From positions 248,001 through 312,000 of the forward strand of contig NZ_NRIR01000004.1 in NCBI RefSeq assembly GCF_002282855.1: 64,000 nt of DNA, read 5' to 3'. The notes under the pieces were generated by a model. That model did not search any database. It worked only from the letters and a program-made list of their open reading frames with translations, and was not told the DNA's origin. The stretch comes from Paraferrimonas sedimenticola. GTDB lineage: Bacteria; Pseudomonadota; Gammaproteobacteria; Enterobacterales; Shewanellaceae. The position numbers and the translations under genes were made by a program. Below are positions 28,083 through 37,185 of this stretch, piece after piece; within the stretch, counting starts at the first letter, position 1, and each line of letters opens with the position of its first letter.

Positions 28083-28964
28083 CTATAGCTTATTTGGGAT
28101 TTGTTTTACTTTTTCCATGAACAAGCGCATCGCTCGATCTGGGCGCCGGCCGCTATTGTGGAGCAATTCACTCCACCACTGCTCTTGTCGAGCATCATCT
28201 ACCTCAAAACTGCGCAGTTTGTGGTACTGCGAATGTCGCTCCACTAAAAAAGTGGGAACTCGTGCCCAGCCGAGACCGGCTATCGACATTTCTATCATTT
28301 CATTGGCGTTGTTGGAAACTAACACTCGGTGACTTTCACGGTGGACCTCTTCCAGGCCGGCGTTCAACATGAAGCTGTGTAAAATCTGCGGGATACTTCG
28401 CAAAGTCATGGCACTCATCGAAGCACCTTCGTCAAACACCTCTCGACTGACGACATTGCTGATGGCAAAGCTAAAACCTCGCGAATAGGCAAATTCATTG
28501 TTGCCTTGGAAATTGGTTGGAATTAAACCCACATCGGCTTTTCCCGAGCGCAGCCATGCATACACCTGGTCCACATCGCCATTGAGCACTGTCAGTGTAA
28601 TACCCGGGAACTCCTCTAATACCGCTTGATAACAAGCGACCACTTCAGGGCAGCGTAAGCAGGTCTCTATGGCCAGCGTGAATTTGGTGGGGTGGTCTTG
28701 ATGTAAGCTGTCGGCTTTCGCCTGAAAAAAATCGGACTCACGCAGCACTGGTTTGGCGTGCTCATACAAGTCCTGCCCTTCTTCGGTGAGCTGAATGCCA
28801 CGTCCGCTGCGCTCGAACAAATCCACCCCCAAGTCGATTTCGAGGTTGGCCACCTGCTCGCTCACGGTAGAAGAGTGCTTGCCTATGGTTAGGCCTGCGG
28901 CGCGAAAGCTGCCCCCTTCTACGGTAGCCACAAAAGCCCGTAACTGATCCAAGGTGTAAGCCAT
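28083..28964 (-). CDS. LysR-family regulator next to the Ntn hydrolase
   Basis: This 293-residue regulator has an N-terminal winged helix-turn-helix (about 1-60, with GKHSSTVSEQVANLE as recognition region) and a periplasmic-binding-protein-like effector domain. It is read divergently from the choloylglycine-hydrolase-family gene with 162 bp between them, the usual LysR arrangement for direct control of the neighbour. It resembles the second LysR protein at 48219 (shared start MAYTL.QL.AF and a GKH..TVS/SVS recognition helix), so the two are probably paralogues. The effector is unknown. Confidence 0.9.
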   Translation of the reverse strand: MAYTLDQLRAFVATVEGGSFRAAGLTIGKHSSTVSEQVANLEIDLGVDLFERSGRGIQLTEEGQDLYEHAKPVLRESDFFQAKADSLHQDHPTKFTLAIETCLRCPEVVACYQAVLEEFPGITLTVLNGDVDQVYAWLRSGKADVGLIPTNFQGNNEFAYSRGFSFAISNVVSREVFDEGASMSAMTLRSIPQILHSFMLNAGLEEVHRESHRVLVSNNANEMIEMSIAGLGWARVPTFLVERHSQYHKLRSFEVDDARQEQWWSELLHNSGRRPDRAMRLFMEKVKQIPNKL

Positions 28965-29126
28965 AAATCTCCTTCAAATACTGACTAAAAGCATCAAAGG
29001 GGAAACCCCTCACTCAGCAATTAAACTTTCGGATATTTCCCATACATAATAGCCACCATCAACGAATCAGCAAGGCCTTTATTAGAGAGATAAGGCGTTG
29101 CACCTGAAATCCTAATGAGGTGAATC

Positions 29127-30137
29127 ATGAAAAAATCAGTAATCGCTTTAGCCGCTGCCGCCGCCCTTAGTGCTGGTGTTGCCACTGTCGCCAACGCCTG
29201 TACCACTTTGGTTTACAACAACGGCGATGCCGCTATCTCAGTTCGCACTATGGACTGGTACGGTCACGATGACGCCCAAATCGTTGGTGAAGGCAAAGGC
29301 ATGAAGCACACCTACGCTCAAGGCAGCAACGCGGTGACCACCAAGGCTAAATACGCTTCGATGAAAATTGTTAGCTTCTTGCCAGGTATCGTGGCTGAAG
29401 CCATGAACGAAGAAGGTCTAGAAGCCCACTTGCTGTATTTGGGAACTGATTACACCTCGTTCGCTGAGCCGACTGAAGCTAAGCAAGACGTAGATGCTCT
29501 GCAAGTGGCTCAATGGGCGGTTGATAACTTCAAGACCGTTGAAGAAGTAGTCGCCAACCTAGAGAAAGTTGACGTGGTCAACAGCGGCGTTTGTGGTTTA
29601 CCTCCCCACAACGACATGGCGCATTGTTCTGAAACTGCACCAGTTCACTTCCAGTTTGCCGATCGCAATGGCGACACTGCCGTAGTTGAGTTTGTTGGTG
29701 GTGAAATGAAGATTTACCGCGGCGAAGGCACGGCTTACATGTCGAACGACCCAGAGTTTAGCGCTCACCTGATCATGGACAAAGAGTTCACAAAGGCTGA
29801 CGGTTCTATTCGCCCTTACGACCGTCGCTTGCGCGGTAAAACCATTGTCGAAGACATGTACGCTCGTGACGTGAAAGACGCCACTGCCGCTAAAAACTCA
29901 ATGAAAGCTGCTGCGAACAACGTGTTTGCTGGCTACGACCAGCTAGACAAGAACGTTGGCGATGTATTCCCAACTCTGTGGACTGTGCACACTGACCGCA
30001 ACGCTGGCGAGTGGGTATTTGACCGTTACGACACTTGGAATGTAGAAACCTATAACTTCAGCATGTTTGACACCAACAAACCGGAGCGTCAACCAATGGG
30101 AATCCACCCTACCAAGGTTATGTACCAAGGTAAGTAA
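29127..30137 (+). CDS. Periplasmic choloylglycine hydrolase-family (Ntn) amide hydrolase
   Basis: This 336-residue protein starts with a 24-residue signal peptide ending in ANA, immediately followed by Cys25 (CTTLVYNN). Signal cleavage therefore exposes the nucleophilic N-terminal cysteine required in the Ntn bile-salt hydrolase / penicillin V acylase family. Other family marks are RTMDWYG (about 41-47) and a conserved Asn-rich core. Gram-negative members typically cleave penicillin V or acyl-homoserine lactones rather than bile salts. AAxGAGGTGAA-like bases (GAGG) precede the ATG. A LysR gene is divergent upstream and a strong terminator follows, so it is a single-gene transcript. The substrate is inferred only. 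Confidence 0.88.
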   Translation: MKKSVIALAAAAALSAGVATVANACTTLVYNNGDAAISVRTMDWYGHDDAQIVGEGKGMKHTYAQGSNAVTTKAKYASMKIVSFLPGIVAEAMNEEGLEAHLLYLGTDYTSFAEPTEAKQDVDALQVAQWAVDNFKTVEEVVANLEKVDVVNSGVCGLPPHNDMAHCSETAPVHFQFADRNGDTAVVEFVGGEMKIYRGEGTAYMSNDPEFSAHLIMDKEFTKADGSIRPYDRRLRGKTIVEDMYARDVKDATAAKNSMKAAANNVFAGYDQLDKNVGDVFPTLWTVHTDRNAGEWVFDRYDTWNVETYNFSMFDTNKPERQPMGIHPTKVMYQGK

Positions 30138-30299
30138 TCAAGGTAACTAGGATTTACTCGGTCGAATATGGATGAGCGGAGCTGTTGATTGCTTTGCCCC
30201 GCTCACCTTTACTTGACGACACGGTCTGGCAACAGAGTTTGACGACACCAAGGACGATAAACAAGGGAATGACGGCCAAGGCAACTTGGCCAATTGATA

Positions 30300-30324
30300 G
30301 AGGAGCCTGAGGCTCCTCTTTTTT
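30300..30324 (+). terminator. Intrinsic terminator of the Ntn hydrolase gene
   Basis: GAGGAGCC-TGA-GGCTCCTC followed by six T lies about 160 bp past the hydrolase stop and overlaps the last codon of the convergent TorD gene. The minus side lacks a T tract, so it acts on the plus strand. Between the stop and the hairpin I see no convincing gene. Confidence 0.92.
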
Positions 30325-30919
30325 ATGGCCTTTGAGCCCGCAATGAGTCAAGGCTCAGTTGAGTCAACAACAACCAAGCACGAATGACTTCTGGTAACTC
30401 TTGTTCTCGATGAAAGCTCTCACAAGCGGCAAAATACTTATCGACCCAAATAGCCACGTGCTCGCGATAAAACGCCTGAAGCACATCAAGACGCTGCTGC
30501 TGAGCCAAGCTCGCCATTACCATTAGCTGAATGCCTAAATGGTCCACTGGCTCTCGCTCACCGGTATCCACTTCAATGCCAAAGCGAGTTAGAAACGCTT
30601 CCATGTTTGAGGTCGACTCGCTGTTGAGCAATCCCTCGTGGTCTAAATACACCGACGCCCACAAAGGGACCGGCAGACTTTGCTCAACGCCAAAAAACTC
30701 ACGCCAGTCATGCTCACTCAGCGCATTCATTTCGCTCAAATCGGTCTTAAGCTGAGGCAGTGACTCAGACCAAGCACTGCTGTCTATCCAGTATTGCGGC
30801 CACTCGGGCTCGGCAAAAAACTCAGCGACCGCGGCATAAGCTTGTGTATTGGGTCCAAAGCGATACGGGATTGCCAGAGTATTCAGTGATTGAGCCAATA
30901 AGGTGTTGGGCAATGACAT
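30323..30919 (-). CDS. TorD/DmsD-family molybdoenzyme chaperone
   Basis: This 198-residue all-helical cytosolic protein carries the family signature EPVDHLGIQLMVMASLA (about 122-138, E-P-x-D-H). TorD/DmsD proteins bind the Tat signal of a molybdoenzyme and help cofactor loading before export. It is the last gene of the dmsA-dmsB-polyferredoxin operon, 7 bp after the ferredoxin stop, so its client is most likely the DmsA-like protein encoded at 32486-34861. Confidence 0.88.
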   Translation of the reverse strand: MSLPNTLLAQSLNTLAIPYRFGPNTQAYAAVAEFFAEPEWPQYWIDSSAWSESLPQLKTDLSEMNALSEHDWREFFGVEQSLPVPLWASVYLDHEGLLNSESTSNMEAFLTRFGIEVDTGEREPVDHLGIQLMVMASLAQQQRLDVLQAFYREHVAIWVDKYFAACESFHREQELPEVIRAWLLLTQLSLDSLRAQRP

Positions 30920-30926
30920 TCTTACG

Positions 30927-31808
30927 CTACTCCTTCATATCTAATTCGGTTGCGCTCTCGCACACACCGCAAAGCTGGGCATTGGCATCCAATGCGTTAA
31001 AGCTGCGACGACAATTTTGGCACTGGCATTCATGTATCGTTAGCACTTGAATCTGATTTTGGCGCTTGTAGTCACGAGGGCTCAGTTCAAGCGCTGCTTC
31101 AGGACAAGCTGCGGTGCAGTGATGACAACCAATGCACTTGTCACTGTCGATTTGAAACTTTTGATCCTGAGTCGTGATCGCTTGGCTATCACACACATTG
31201 ACGCACGCCATGCAAGCATTGCACTGCTCACTATCAAGCGCAATCGAAAAGCCCTTGGCATAGATGGCGCTGGGAGCACTAGTGCTAAAGGCTTGCTTGG
31301 CTCGACTGCCAGCATCGTTGGCACTTCTCAACCAACGCCGCTTGGCGAGATCTACTCGCGCTTGTTGGCGCACGCTCAAGGCATTCAAGGTGCCATCCTT
31401 GCGCTGATTGAGCTGGTGAACCAGAGCGGTCGCTCTTGCGACTAACGCCTCATCTTGGCTAGTGACCCAAATGCCGGCGAGCTTTTTGCTGCGACACCAA
31501 TAGGCCAGTTCGTCGATGCCAATAAACTCGTGAGCGTTGAGTAGCAACCAAGGCCCATCGAATCGACGTTGGGCGGGCTTCACGCCATCAATAGCATCAC
31601 TTTTGCACACACTGGCGCACACACCACAGTTGATGCAGCGCTCTGGATTGACCGCAGCGTCGCTGATCGCGGCGGTTGGGCAGGCCATCTCGCAAGCACG
31701 ACATTCAACCGAGCGAAAACGAGTGTTAGCGCATCGCTCAAGGTTGAGCTTAGCCACATTCGTTTCAGCGGTCTCGGTTGCCATCAAGCTTGCGAATAAA
31801 CCTACCAT
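30927..31808 (-). CDS. Polyferredoxin with four [4Fe-4S] motifs and a C-terminal zinc-ribbon-like end
   Basis: This 293-residue protein has two pairs of ferredoxin motifs: CRACEMACP and CINCGVCASVCK (about 36-70), then CNACMACVNVCD and CIGCHHCTAACP (about 198-236). A roughly 110-residue linker between the pairs has no cysteine cluster except one isolated Cys. The end has two CxxC pairs (CQNC and CGVC), as in a zinc ribbon or rubredoxin-like fold. No export signal is seen. It lies 6 bp after the DmsB-like gene and 7 bp before the TorD gene. Electron transfer to the molybdoenzyme or a maturation role, as for NapF, are both possible. Confidence 0.85.
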   Translation of the reverse strand: MVGLFASLMATETAETNVAKLNLERCANTRFRSVECRACEMACPTAAISDAAVNPERCINCGVCASVCKSDAIDGVKPAQRRFDGPWLLLNAHEFIGIDELAYWCRSKKLAGIWVTSQDEALVARATALVHQLNQRKDGTLNALSVRQQARVDLAKRRWLRSANDAGSRAKQAFSTSAPSAIYAKGFSIALDSEQCNACMACVNVCDSQAITTQDQKFQIDSDKCIGCHHCTAACPEAALELSPRDYKRQNQIQVLTIHECQCQNCRRSFNALDANAQLCGVCESATELDMKE

Positions 31809-31814
31809 CAGCGC

Positions 31815-32489
31815 TTAGCCTTTCACCAGTTGGGCGTGCTCAGGCTTTTTGAGCGCACCGCGATTGGGCTTAATCACCAGATTCGGACGTGTCATTTTGG
31901 CAGTTGGCAGCCCATTGACTTCGGCCAGCTCGCCGTATTTCTTACGCAGTTGCGAAATCGGCCCAAACTCGATGGCGTGCAGTGGACAGGACTTCACACA
32001 AACCGGTTGCTGCCCTTGGGCTAAGCGGTCGATACAAAAATCGCATTTATCCGCTTTGCCGGTTTTCGGGTTCATCTGCGGCGCTTTGTAAGGACAAGAT
32101 TTCGCACAGTTACCGCAACCAATGCAGGTATCGGTGTTGATGCGCACAATCCCATCGCCCTCGCGTTTGTGGATGGCGTCGGTAGGACAGCGGCGCATGC
32201 ACATAGGCTTGTCGCAGTGGTTACAAGCGATGGATACTGTGTAGGCAAATACGCTGTTTGTGAAACCGCCTGCTTCGGTCATTTCAAAACCGCCACCGGC
32301 TTTCTCGTAAACTCGGCGAAAACGCTGGCCCACATCCAATTGCTTGTTGTCCTGACAAGAGACTTGGCAGGCCTTACAGCCAGAGCAAATCGACGAGTCG
32401 ATATAGAAACCTAGCTGCTCATCGCTCACCGCATCGTATTCGACAAACGGGATAGCCTCGCCTGCGGCAAAAGTTGATTGTTGGCTCAT
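31815..32489 (-). CDS. DmsB-like [4Fe-4S] electron-transfer subunit
   Basis: This 224-residue protein carries four clusters of cysteines typical of DmsB/PhsB subunits: CSGCKACQVSCQD, CNHCDKPMCMRRCP, CIGCGNCAKSCPYKAP, and CDFCIDRL...CVKSCP. It should pass electrons to the catalytic subunit. Its start overlaps the stop of the DmsA-like gene (ATGA, 4 bp). It has no signal of its own and, as in the family, would be exported as a passenger with the Tat-bearing partner. No membrane anchor subunit (DmsC) follows. Confidence 0.92.
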   Translation of the reverse strand: MSQQSTFAAGEAIPFVEYDAVSDEQLGFYIDSSICSGCKACQVSCQDNKQLDVGQRFRRVYEKAGGGFEMTEAGGFTNSVFAYTVSIACNHCDKPMCMRRCPTDAIHKREGDGIVRINTDTCIGCGNCAKSCPYKAPQMNPKTGKADKCDFCIDRLAQGQQPVCVKSCPLHAIEFGPISQLRKKYGELAEVNGLPTAKMTRPNLVIKPNRGALKKPEHAQLVKG

Positions 32490-34861
32490 GCGACACTTAC
32501 CTCCACTAGCATAGTCTTGTTGGCATTCCCCTTACCGATGGGCGACTGTAGGTCGCTCGACAGGGTATTGGCACAACCGCCTTTATCCACACCGTTTTTA
32601 TCCAGCTGACGCCAAGCACCGTTGGCCAGGCCTACGGTCCCAGGAATGATTCTTGGGGTTACCTTAGCCGGGATTTCAATCACGCCACGGCCGTTAATCA
32701 CACGCACACTTTGGTCGTCTTTAATGCCTCGCGCTTGCGCATCGATAGGATTAATCCAAAGCTCTTGGCGCTTCACTTCTTGCATCCAAGGGTTGTTGTA
32801 CATGGTGGAATTGGCGCGGTTGGCCGGCTTCCAAGTAATCAACTGGAGTGGATACTCCTTGCTCAAGGACTTATCGGCAAAGCTCTCAGGCGACGGTTGG
32901 TAGTGTGACAACGCTGGGATCGCTGGGTCTTGCATGTCGTACAAGGCCTTAGAGAAAATCTCGATCTTGCCGCTTTCGGTTAAGAAAGGCTGATTGTCGT
33001 GATCGTCAATGTTGGGCTGATAGGCCACCGTTTTCACACCACTTTTAAACAAGTGAGTGCGTTTTTTCAGCATGCCATCCCAGTTGGGTAGATTCTCATC
33101 GGGATAGGTCTCTTGCATCATGGTCCAGCATTTTTTAACCCAACCGTGCTCATCCAAACCTTCACCAAACTGCTTTTCAACGCCAAGCTTGCGCGCCACA
33201 TCGAGCAGCCAGTCGTAGTCTGAACGACGCTCAAACTCAGGCTTCAACAAAGGCTCAGACACGCGCACATAGTCGCCAAAGCCCCAGGCAAAACCAAAGT
33301 TCCAACGCTCAGCGAATGAGGTTTCCGGAAGCAAAATATCCGCGTATTTGGCACTTGGGGTCATGTACAAATCACTGACCACAATCAGCTCGCACTTAGA
33401 CTCGTCTTCGAGAATTTTGGCGGCTTTATTGATATTTTGGTTTTGGTTCACCAAGTAGTTTGAACCTAGGCACATCACCATTTTCACCGGCGCGTCGAGC
33501 TTCTCTGCCCCTTGCAAGCCGTTATGCGGCCCAACTGACTGATAGTCGGCAATCGCCTGGTTCAGTTGGGTAAAGGAAATCTCGTGACCTACTGGGTTTT
33601 CAAAGTTGTCAGGGTGTACCGGGAAGCGCAGGTAGGCAGGCGCGTTCCAAGCACCGGCCGAGCCGCCGCTAACGCCAACATTACCTGTGATAACAGGTAA
33701 CCAAGCAGTTGAGCGAGTCATGTGTTCACCACGGTAATGGCGCGAAGGGCCCCAGCCCATCAATAAAGCTGCAGGCTTAGCCTTGGCGTACTCGCGGGCC
33801 AAACGGCGAATGGTGGCAGCAGGCACGCCAGTGATAGGCTCGGCCCACTCAGGGGTTTTCTTTACGCCACCCTTATCGCCGTTGAGGTAGGCCAACATCG
33901 ACTCGCCTTTAGGAACGCCGTCTGGCAATGACGCCTCGCTCACTCCCACACTGTACTTGTCGATAAAGCTCTGGTTTTGCAGACCTTCCTCAAAAATCAC
34001 ATAGGCCATCGCTTCAACCAGAGCGCTGTCGGAGGTTGGCTTGAGGGGGATCCACTCATCGGCATAGGCCGCCACCGAATCGCTAAAGCGCGGGTCGATG
34101 ACTATGATACGCTTGCCCGCACGCTTGAGCTCTTGGAAAAAGTGATTGGAGTTGCCAAACACGGTTTCAGCGGGATTGTGACCCCACAAAATGATCAGTT
34201 CTGAGTCGCGCAGTGTCTCTAGCGAGCTGCCCGCCAGCGGGTTTTCACCATAGGTGAAAATGGTACCTATCATGGCGTTTACCGTTGACGGGTTACCGTG
34301 GGCATGCAAAAAACCACCGGTTAAATTGAACAAACGCTTGGCAAACTCAACGCCATTAAGCGCACCGGTTACTGCACCTGTGCCTTCGATGATGTGGCGA
34401 CTGCTAGGACCGTATTGTTCGGCTAGACGCTTGCTCTCACTGGCGATGATGCTGGTCGCTTCGTCCCAGCTAATGCGCTCAAACTTGCCTTCACCACGCT
34501 TGCCTACGCGCTTCATTGGGTATTTCAAGCGGTCGGGATGATTGACAAAACGGCGGTAGCCGCGACCGCGCACACAGGCACGCATCAGTGGCATATCATC
34601 GTCTACCGCTTCATCGTTAATGGTGCTGATACGCACCAGTTGGTTGCCGCGCACGTGGGCGCGAATATCGCATTTGCCACCACAGTCAAAAGTGCTGCAG
34701 GTATGCACTATTCGCTCGTCTTGCGCTAACGGGATTTGACCATCCGCCTTCGGCGCAGCTTTCACTTGTTGCGCGCTGATAAAGGGAATGCTCGCCGCGA
34801 GCGTTCCGCTAGCTTTCATAAACTGTCGACGGGATGCATCTTTAGGTTGTTCAATGCTCAT
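32486..34861 (-). CDS. Tat-exported DMSO reductase-family molybdopterin oxidoreductase (DmsA-like)
   Basis: This 791-residue catalytic subunit has a twin-arginine signal (SRRQFMKASG, residues 10-19, then a hydrophobic stretch to about 36). It has a [4Fe-4S] motif with Cys55, Cys60, Cys64 and Cys96, and the molybdenum-ligand region HAHGNPST, in which Ser192 aligns with the Ser ligand of DmsA. The start at 34861 is chosen because GAGGTC stands 6 bases upstream and it places the Tat motif at the N-terminus; the frame runs 24 residues further. Substrate could be DMSO, another S- or N-oxide, or something else; sequence alone does not decide. Divergent AraC regulator upstream. Confidence 0.9.
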   Translation of the reverse strand: MSIEQPKDASRRQFMKASGTLAASIPFISAQQVKAAPKADGQIPLAQDERIVHTCSTFDCGGKCDIRAHVRGNQLVRISTINDEAVDDDMPLMRACVRGRGYRRFVNHPDRLKYPMKRVGKRGEGKFERISWDEATSIIASESKRLAEQYGPSSRHIIEGTGAVTGALNGVEFAKRLFNLTGGFLHAHGNPSTVNAMIGTIFTYGENPLAGSSLETLRDSELIILWGHNPAETVFGNSNHFFQELKRAGKRIIVIDPRFSDSVAAYADEWIPLKPTSDSALVEAMAYVIFEEGLQNQSFIDKYSVGVSEASLPDGVPKGESMLAYLNGDKGGVKKTPEWAEPITGVPAATIRRLAREYAKAKPAALLMGWGPSRHYRGEHMTRSTAWLPVITGNVGVSGGSAGAWNAPAYLRFPVHPDNFENPVGHEISFTQLNQAIADYQSVGPHNGLQGAEKLDAPVKMVMCLGSNYLVNQNQNINKAAKILEDESKCELIVVSDLYMTPSAKYADILLPETSFAERWNFGFAWGFGDYVRVSEPLLKPEFERRSDYDWLLDVARKLGVEKQFGEGLDEHGWVKKCWTMMQETYPDENLPNWDGMLKKRTHLFKSGVKTVAYQPNIDDHDNQPFLTESGKIEIFSKALYDMQDPAIPALSHYQPSPESFADKSLSKEYPLQLITWKPANRANSTMYNNPWMQEVKRQELWINPIDAQARGIKDDQSVRVINGRGVIEIPAKVTPRIIPGTVGLANGAWRQLDKNGVDKGGCANTLSSDLQSPIGKGNANKTMLVEVSVA

Positions 34862-35039
34862 AAAAGACCTCGTGGTTGGCCTGTTTAAACTCAAGTAAGA
34901 AAACGCTGCTGGTGCGCAAACCCGAGCTATCACAAAATTTGAGCAAACTATATCAGCTTCCGTTAAACTAGGTTTTCCTAAAAATAATCATTTACAGTCA
35001 GCGAATAGACTGTGCTTAATTTTGAAATAGGTGTGTAAT

Positions 35040-36056
35040 ATGCAGAGGCCTTTGGGGTTAGTTCGCAGTAAAGGGCTATATCGAATCACTCGGGTATACT
35101 CCGAACTCGGCGGCGACGCCCAGGCACTTTTAAAGCGACATTCGCTAACGGAACAGGAACTTAGAGAGCCCGCCTTCCAAATGCGCTTCGACCAATACGA
35201 TGCGTTTATCGACGACCTGCTAGACAGCTGCCCGCAAGGCGAGCTGGTAACCAAATTTACCCAGCATTACCACTTAAGCGACGAGGGTGCCTTGGGATGT
35301 GCAATCATGTACTGTCGCGATCTTCACCAGATGTTGAGCACCATGGCGAGCTACATGTCGGTGACTGGGCCAACCATAGGCCGCTTTACCACTGGCGCCA
35401 GTTGCCATTTTGAAATGGTGGTAACCGACGCTCGCGCTCAAAGTAATGTGATTGAATTCGAAGTACTGGTCGTCACCTGTGTACTGCATAATTTCGCTAA
35501 TGTGCGTTGGGGGCGAGATATGCCATGGTTTAGCCGAATCGAGCTGAGTTTTGATGAGCCCGAACGCGCCAAACACTATCAAGAGCACTTTCAGTGCCCA
35601 ATCCACTACGGGCAAAGCGCCAATCGATTTGTGTTTAATAGCCAGCTACTGCATCTGGCATTTATGGGACACAATTATGAGTTGTACAGTGTGGCAGAGC
35701 AGCAATGTCGTCGACAGCTCGAAGCGATTAGCGAACTCACAGACACCAAACGCGAAGTGGTGAGACTGTTATCCACCACCAGTGGTGCCCTGCCGAGCTT
35801 TGAAAGGATCGCCAGTCTGTTCAACTTAAGCCCATCGACCTTGCGTCGTCGACTGCAAGCCGAAGGCGTCAATTACAAGCAATTGCTGCGAAAATATCGC
35901 ATTGAACGCGCCGCTGACCTACTGCTGCACACCGAACTTAACGTGCAGCAAATCAGCGATATGGTGGGTTATCAAAACCCCACCAATTTCACTCGCGCGT
36001 TTAAATTAGAGCTCGGCGTGCTGCCCAAAGTGTATCGACAGCAGCATACTAGTTAG
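35040..36056 (+). CDS. AraC-family regulator divergent from the DmsA-like operon
   Basis: This 338-residue protein has an N-terminal ligand-binding domain of the OruR/ArgR-like arabinose-binding type (about 1-215) and a C-terminal double helix-turn-helix: FERIASLFNLSPSTLRRRLQ (about 255-275) and VQQISDMVGYQNPTNFTRAF (about 300-320). I prefer the ATG at 35040, which has AGGTG at proper spacing; a GTG at 35031 would add three residues. It is divergent from the molybdoenzyme operon across about 180 bp and is the obvious candidate activator. Its stop overlaps that of thiH tail to tail by 3 bp. Confidence 0.9.
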   Translation: MQRPLGLVRSKGLYRITRVYSELGGDAQALLKRHSLTEQELREPAFQMRFDQYDAFIDDLLDSCPQGELVTKFTQHYHLSDEGALGCAIMYCRDLHQMLSTMASYMSVTGPTIGRFTTGASCHFEMVVTDARAQSNVIEFEVLVVTCVLHNFANVRWGRDMPWFSRIELSFDEPERAKHYQEHFQCPIHYGQSANRFVFNSQLLHLAFMGHNYELYSVAEQQCRRQLEAISELTDTKREVVRLLSTTSGALPSFERIASLFNLSPSTLRRRLQAEGVNYKQLLRKYRIERAADLLLHTELNVQQISDMVGYQNPTNFTRAFKLELGVLPKVYRQQHTS

Positions 36057-37168
36057 CCCAAAAAGCAGTTATCCCAGTCTTTCCAAACCGGCTGATAACC
36101 ACCGACTTGCAAAGCTTTGGCAATCGCTTGGGGGTGGCGCTCATCAGAGATAGAGAACTGCTCTAGTGCCTGCTCGGTGGCATCCGAGTAACCGCCGGGC
36201 TGAGTGCGCGAATAGGCGCTCATGCTGGTTACGCCAAGCGGGTACACAGCATCGCGAAACGCTGCCGATTCACGAGTCGACAGGCTCAGCTCCACATCCG
36301 GGTTTAACAGGCGATAGGCGCAGATTAGCTGCACTAACTGCTTATCCGTCATAACGGTTTTTGGCTGAAAGCTGCCCTCACAGGGGCGCAATCGCGGGAA
36401 GGAAATAGAGAACTTACTTTGCCAGTAGTGCTTTTCCAGATAACTCAGGTGCGCTGCCACATGCCAGCAATCCACGCGCCAGTCATCTAATCCGATTAAG
36501 GCACCAATGCCAATCTTGCGTACGCCAGCGGCACCGACGCGCTCAGGCGTTGATAGGCGATAATCAAAGTCGCTTTTTGAGCCTTTTAAATGCACCTCGG
36601 CATAACGTCGACGGTTGTAGGTTTCTTGGTACACCAACAAGGCGTCTAATCCCATTTCAATCAGCTCAGCGTAGTCTTGCTGACTCATGGGCTGCACTTC
36701 CATGGAGATGTGGGAGAACTTGGCTTTCACTCGCGGTAGCGCCTCGCGAAAGTACTCCATCCCCACTTTGCGGTCTGACTCGCCGGTCACCAGCAAAATG
36801 TGCTCAAAGCCTAGGCTTTTAAGCGCATCAAGCTCGGCGTCTAACTGCTCCATGGTCAGTGTGGTGCGACGGATTTTATGCTCCATGGAAAAGCCGCAAT
36901 AACTGCACACGTTGGAGCACAAATTCGACAGATACAAGGGCACATACAGCTGCATGGTCTTGCCAAAGCGCTGCAGTGTCAGGCGTTGACTCAGTTGCGC
37001 CATGGCTTCGACATGACGCTCGGCCGCTGGGGATATCAGAGCTTTAAAGTCTTCCAGATCGCGCTTGGGCTTGGCCAGCGCACGACGAACATCCGCATCG
37101 GTTTTACTGTTAATTTGTAGCGACAACGCGCTCCAATCCAGCCCTCGTATTTGCTCGGCAAATCTCAT
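36053..37168 (-). CDS. thiH: 2-iminoacetate synthase
   Basis: ThiH is a radical-SAM enzyme that cleaves tyrosine to dehydroglycine (2-iminoacetate) for the thiamine thiazole. The 371-residue protein carries the cluster-binding motif CSNVCSYC (Cys84, Cys88, Cys91) after the family's N-terminal helical cap, and TGESDRKVG for SAM contacts. It is the last gene of the thi operon, 17 bp after thiG. Use of ThiH (tyrosine, oxygen-sensitive) rather than ThiO (glycine, oxygen-using) fits the anaerobic capability seen elsewhere in the window. Confidence 0.95.
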   Translation of the reverse strand: MRFAEQIRGLDWSALSLQINSKTDADVRRALAKPKRDLEDFKALISPAAERHVEAMAQLSQRLTLQRFGKTMQLYVPLYLSNLCSNVCSYCGFSMEHKIRRTTLTMEQLDAELDALKSLGFEHILLVTGESDRKVGMEYFREALPRVKAKFSHISMEVQPMSQQDYAELIEMGLDALLVYQETYNRRRYAEVHLKGSKSDFDYRLSTPERVGAAGVRKIGIGALIGLDDWRVDCWHVAAHLSYLEKHYWQSKFSISFPRLRPCEGSFQPKTVMTDKQLVQLICAYRLLNPDVELSLSTRESAAFRDAVYPLGVTSMSAYSRTQPGGYSDATEQALEQFSISDERHPQAIAKALQVGGYQPVWKDWDNCFLG

Positions 37169-37185
37169 TCTTCATAACCCATGGC

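Noticed and set aside
30154-30351. 65-residue minus-strand frame with a hydrophobic helix
   Set aside because: It starts inside torD and runs through a strong terminator hairpin, with no ribosome-binding site; the hydrophobic stretch is probably chance.
34862-35039. FNR box in the gap between the DmsA-like gene and the AraC gene
   Set aside because: TTGAGCAAACTATATCAG only loosely resembles TTGAT-N4-ATCAA and has the wrong spacing.
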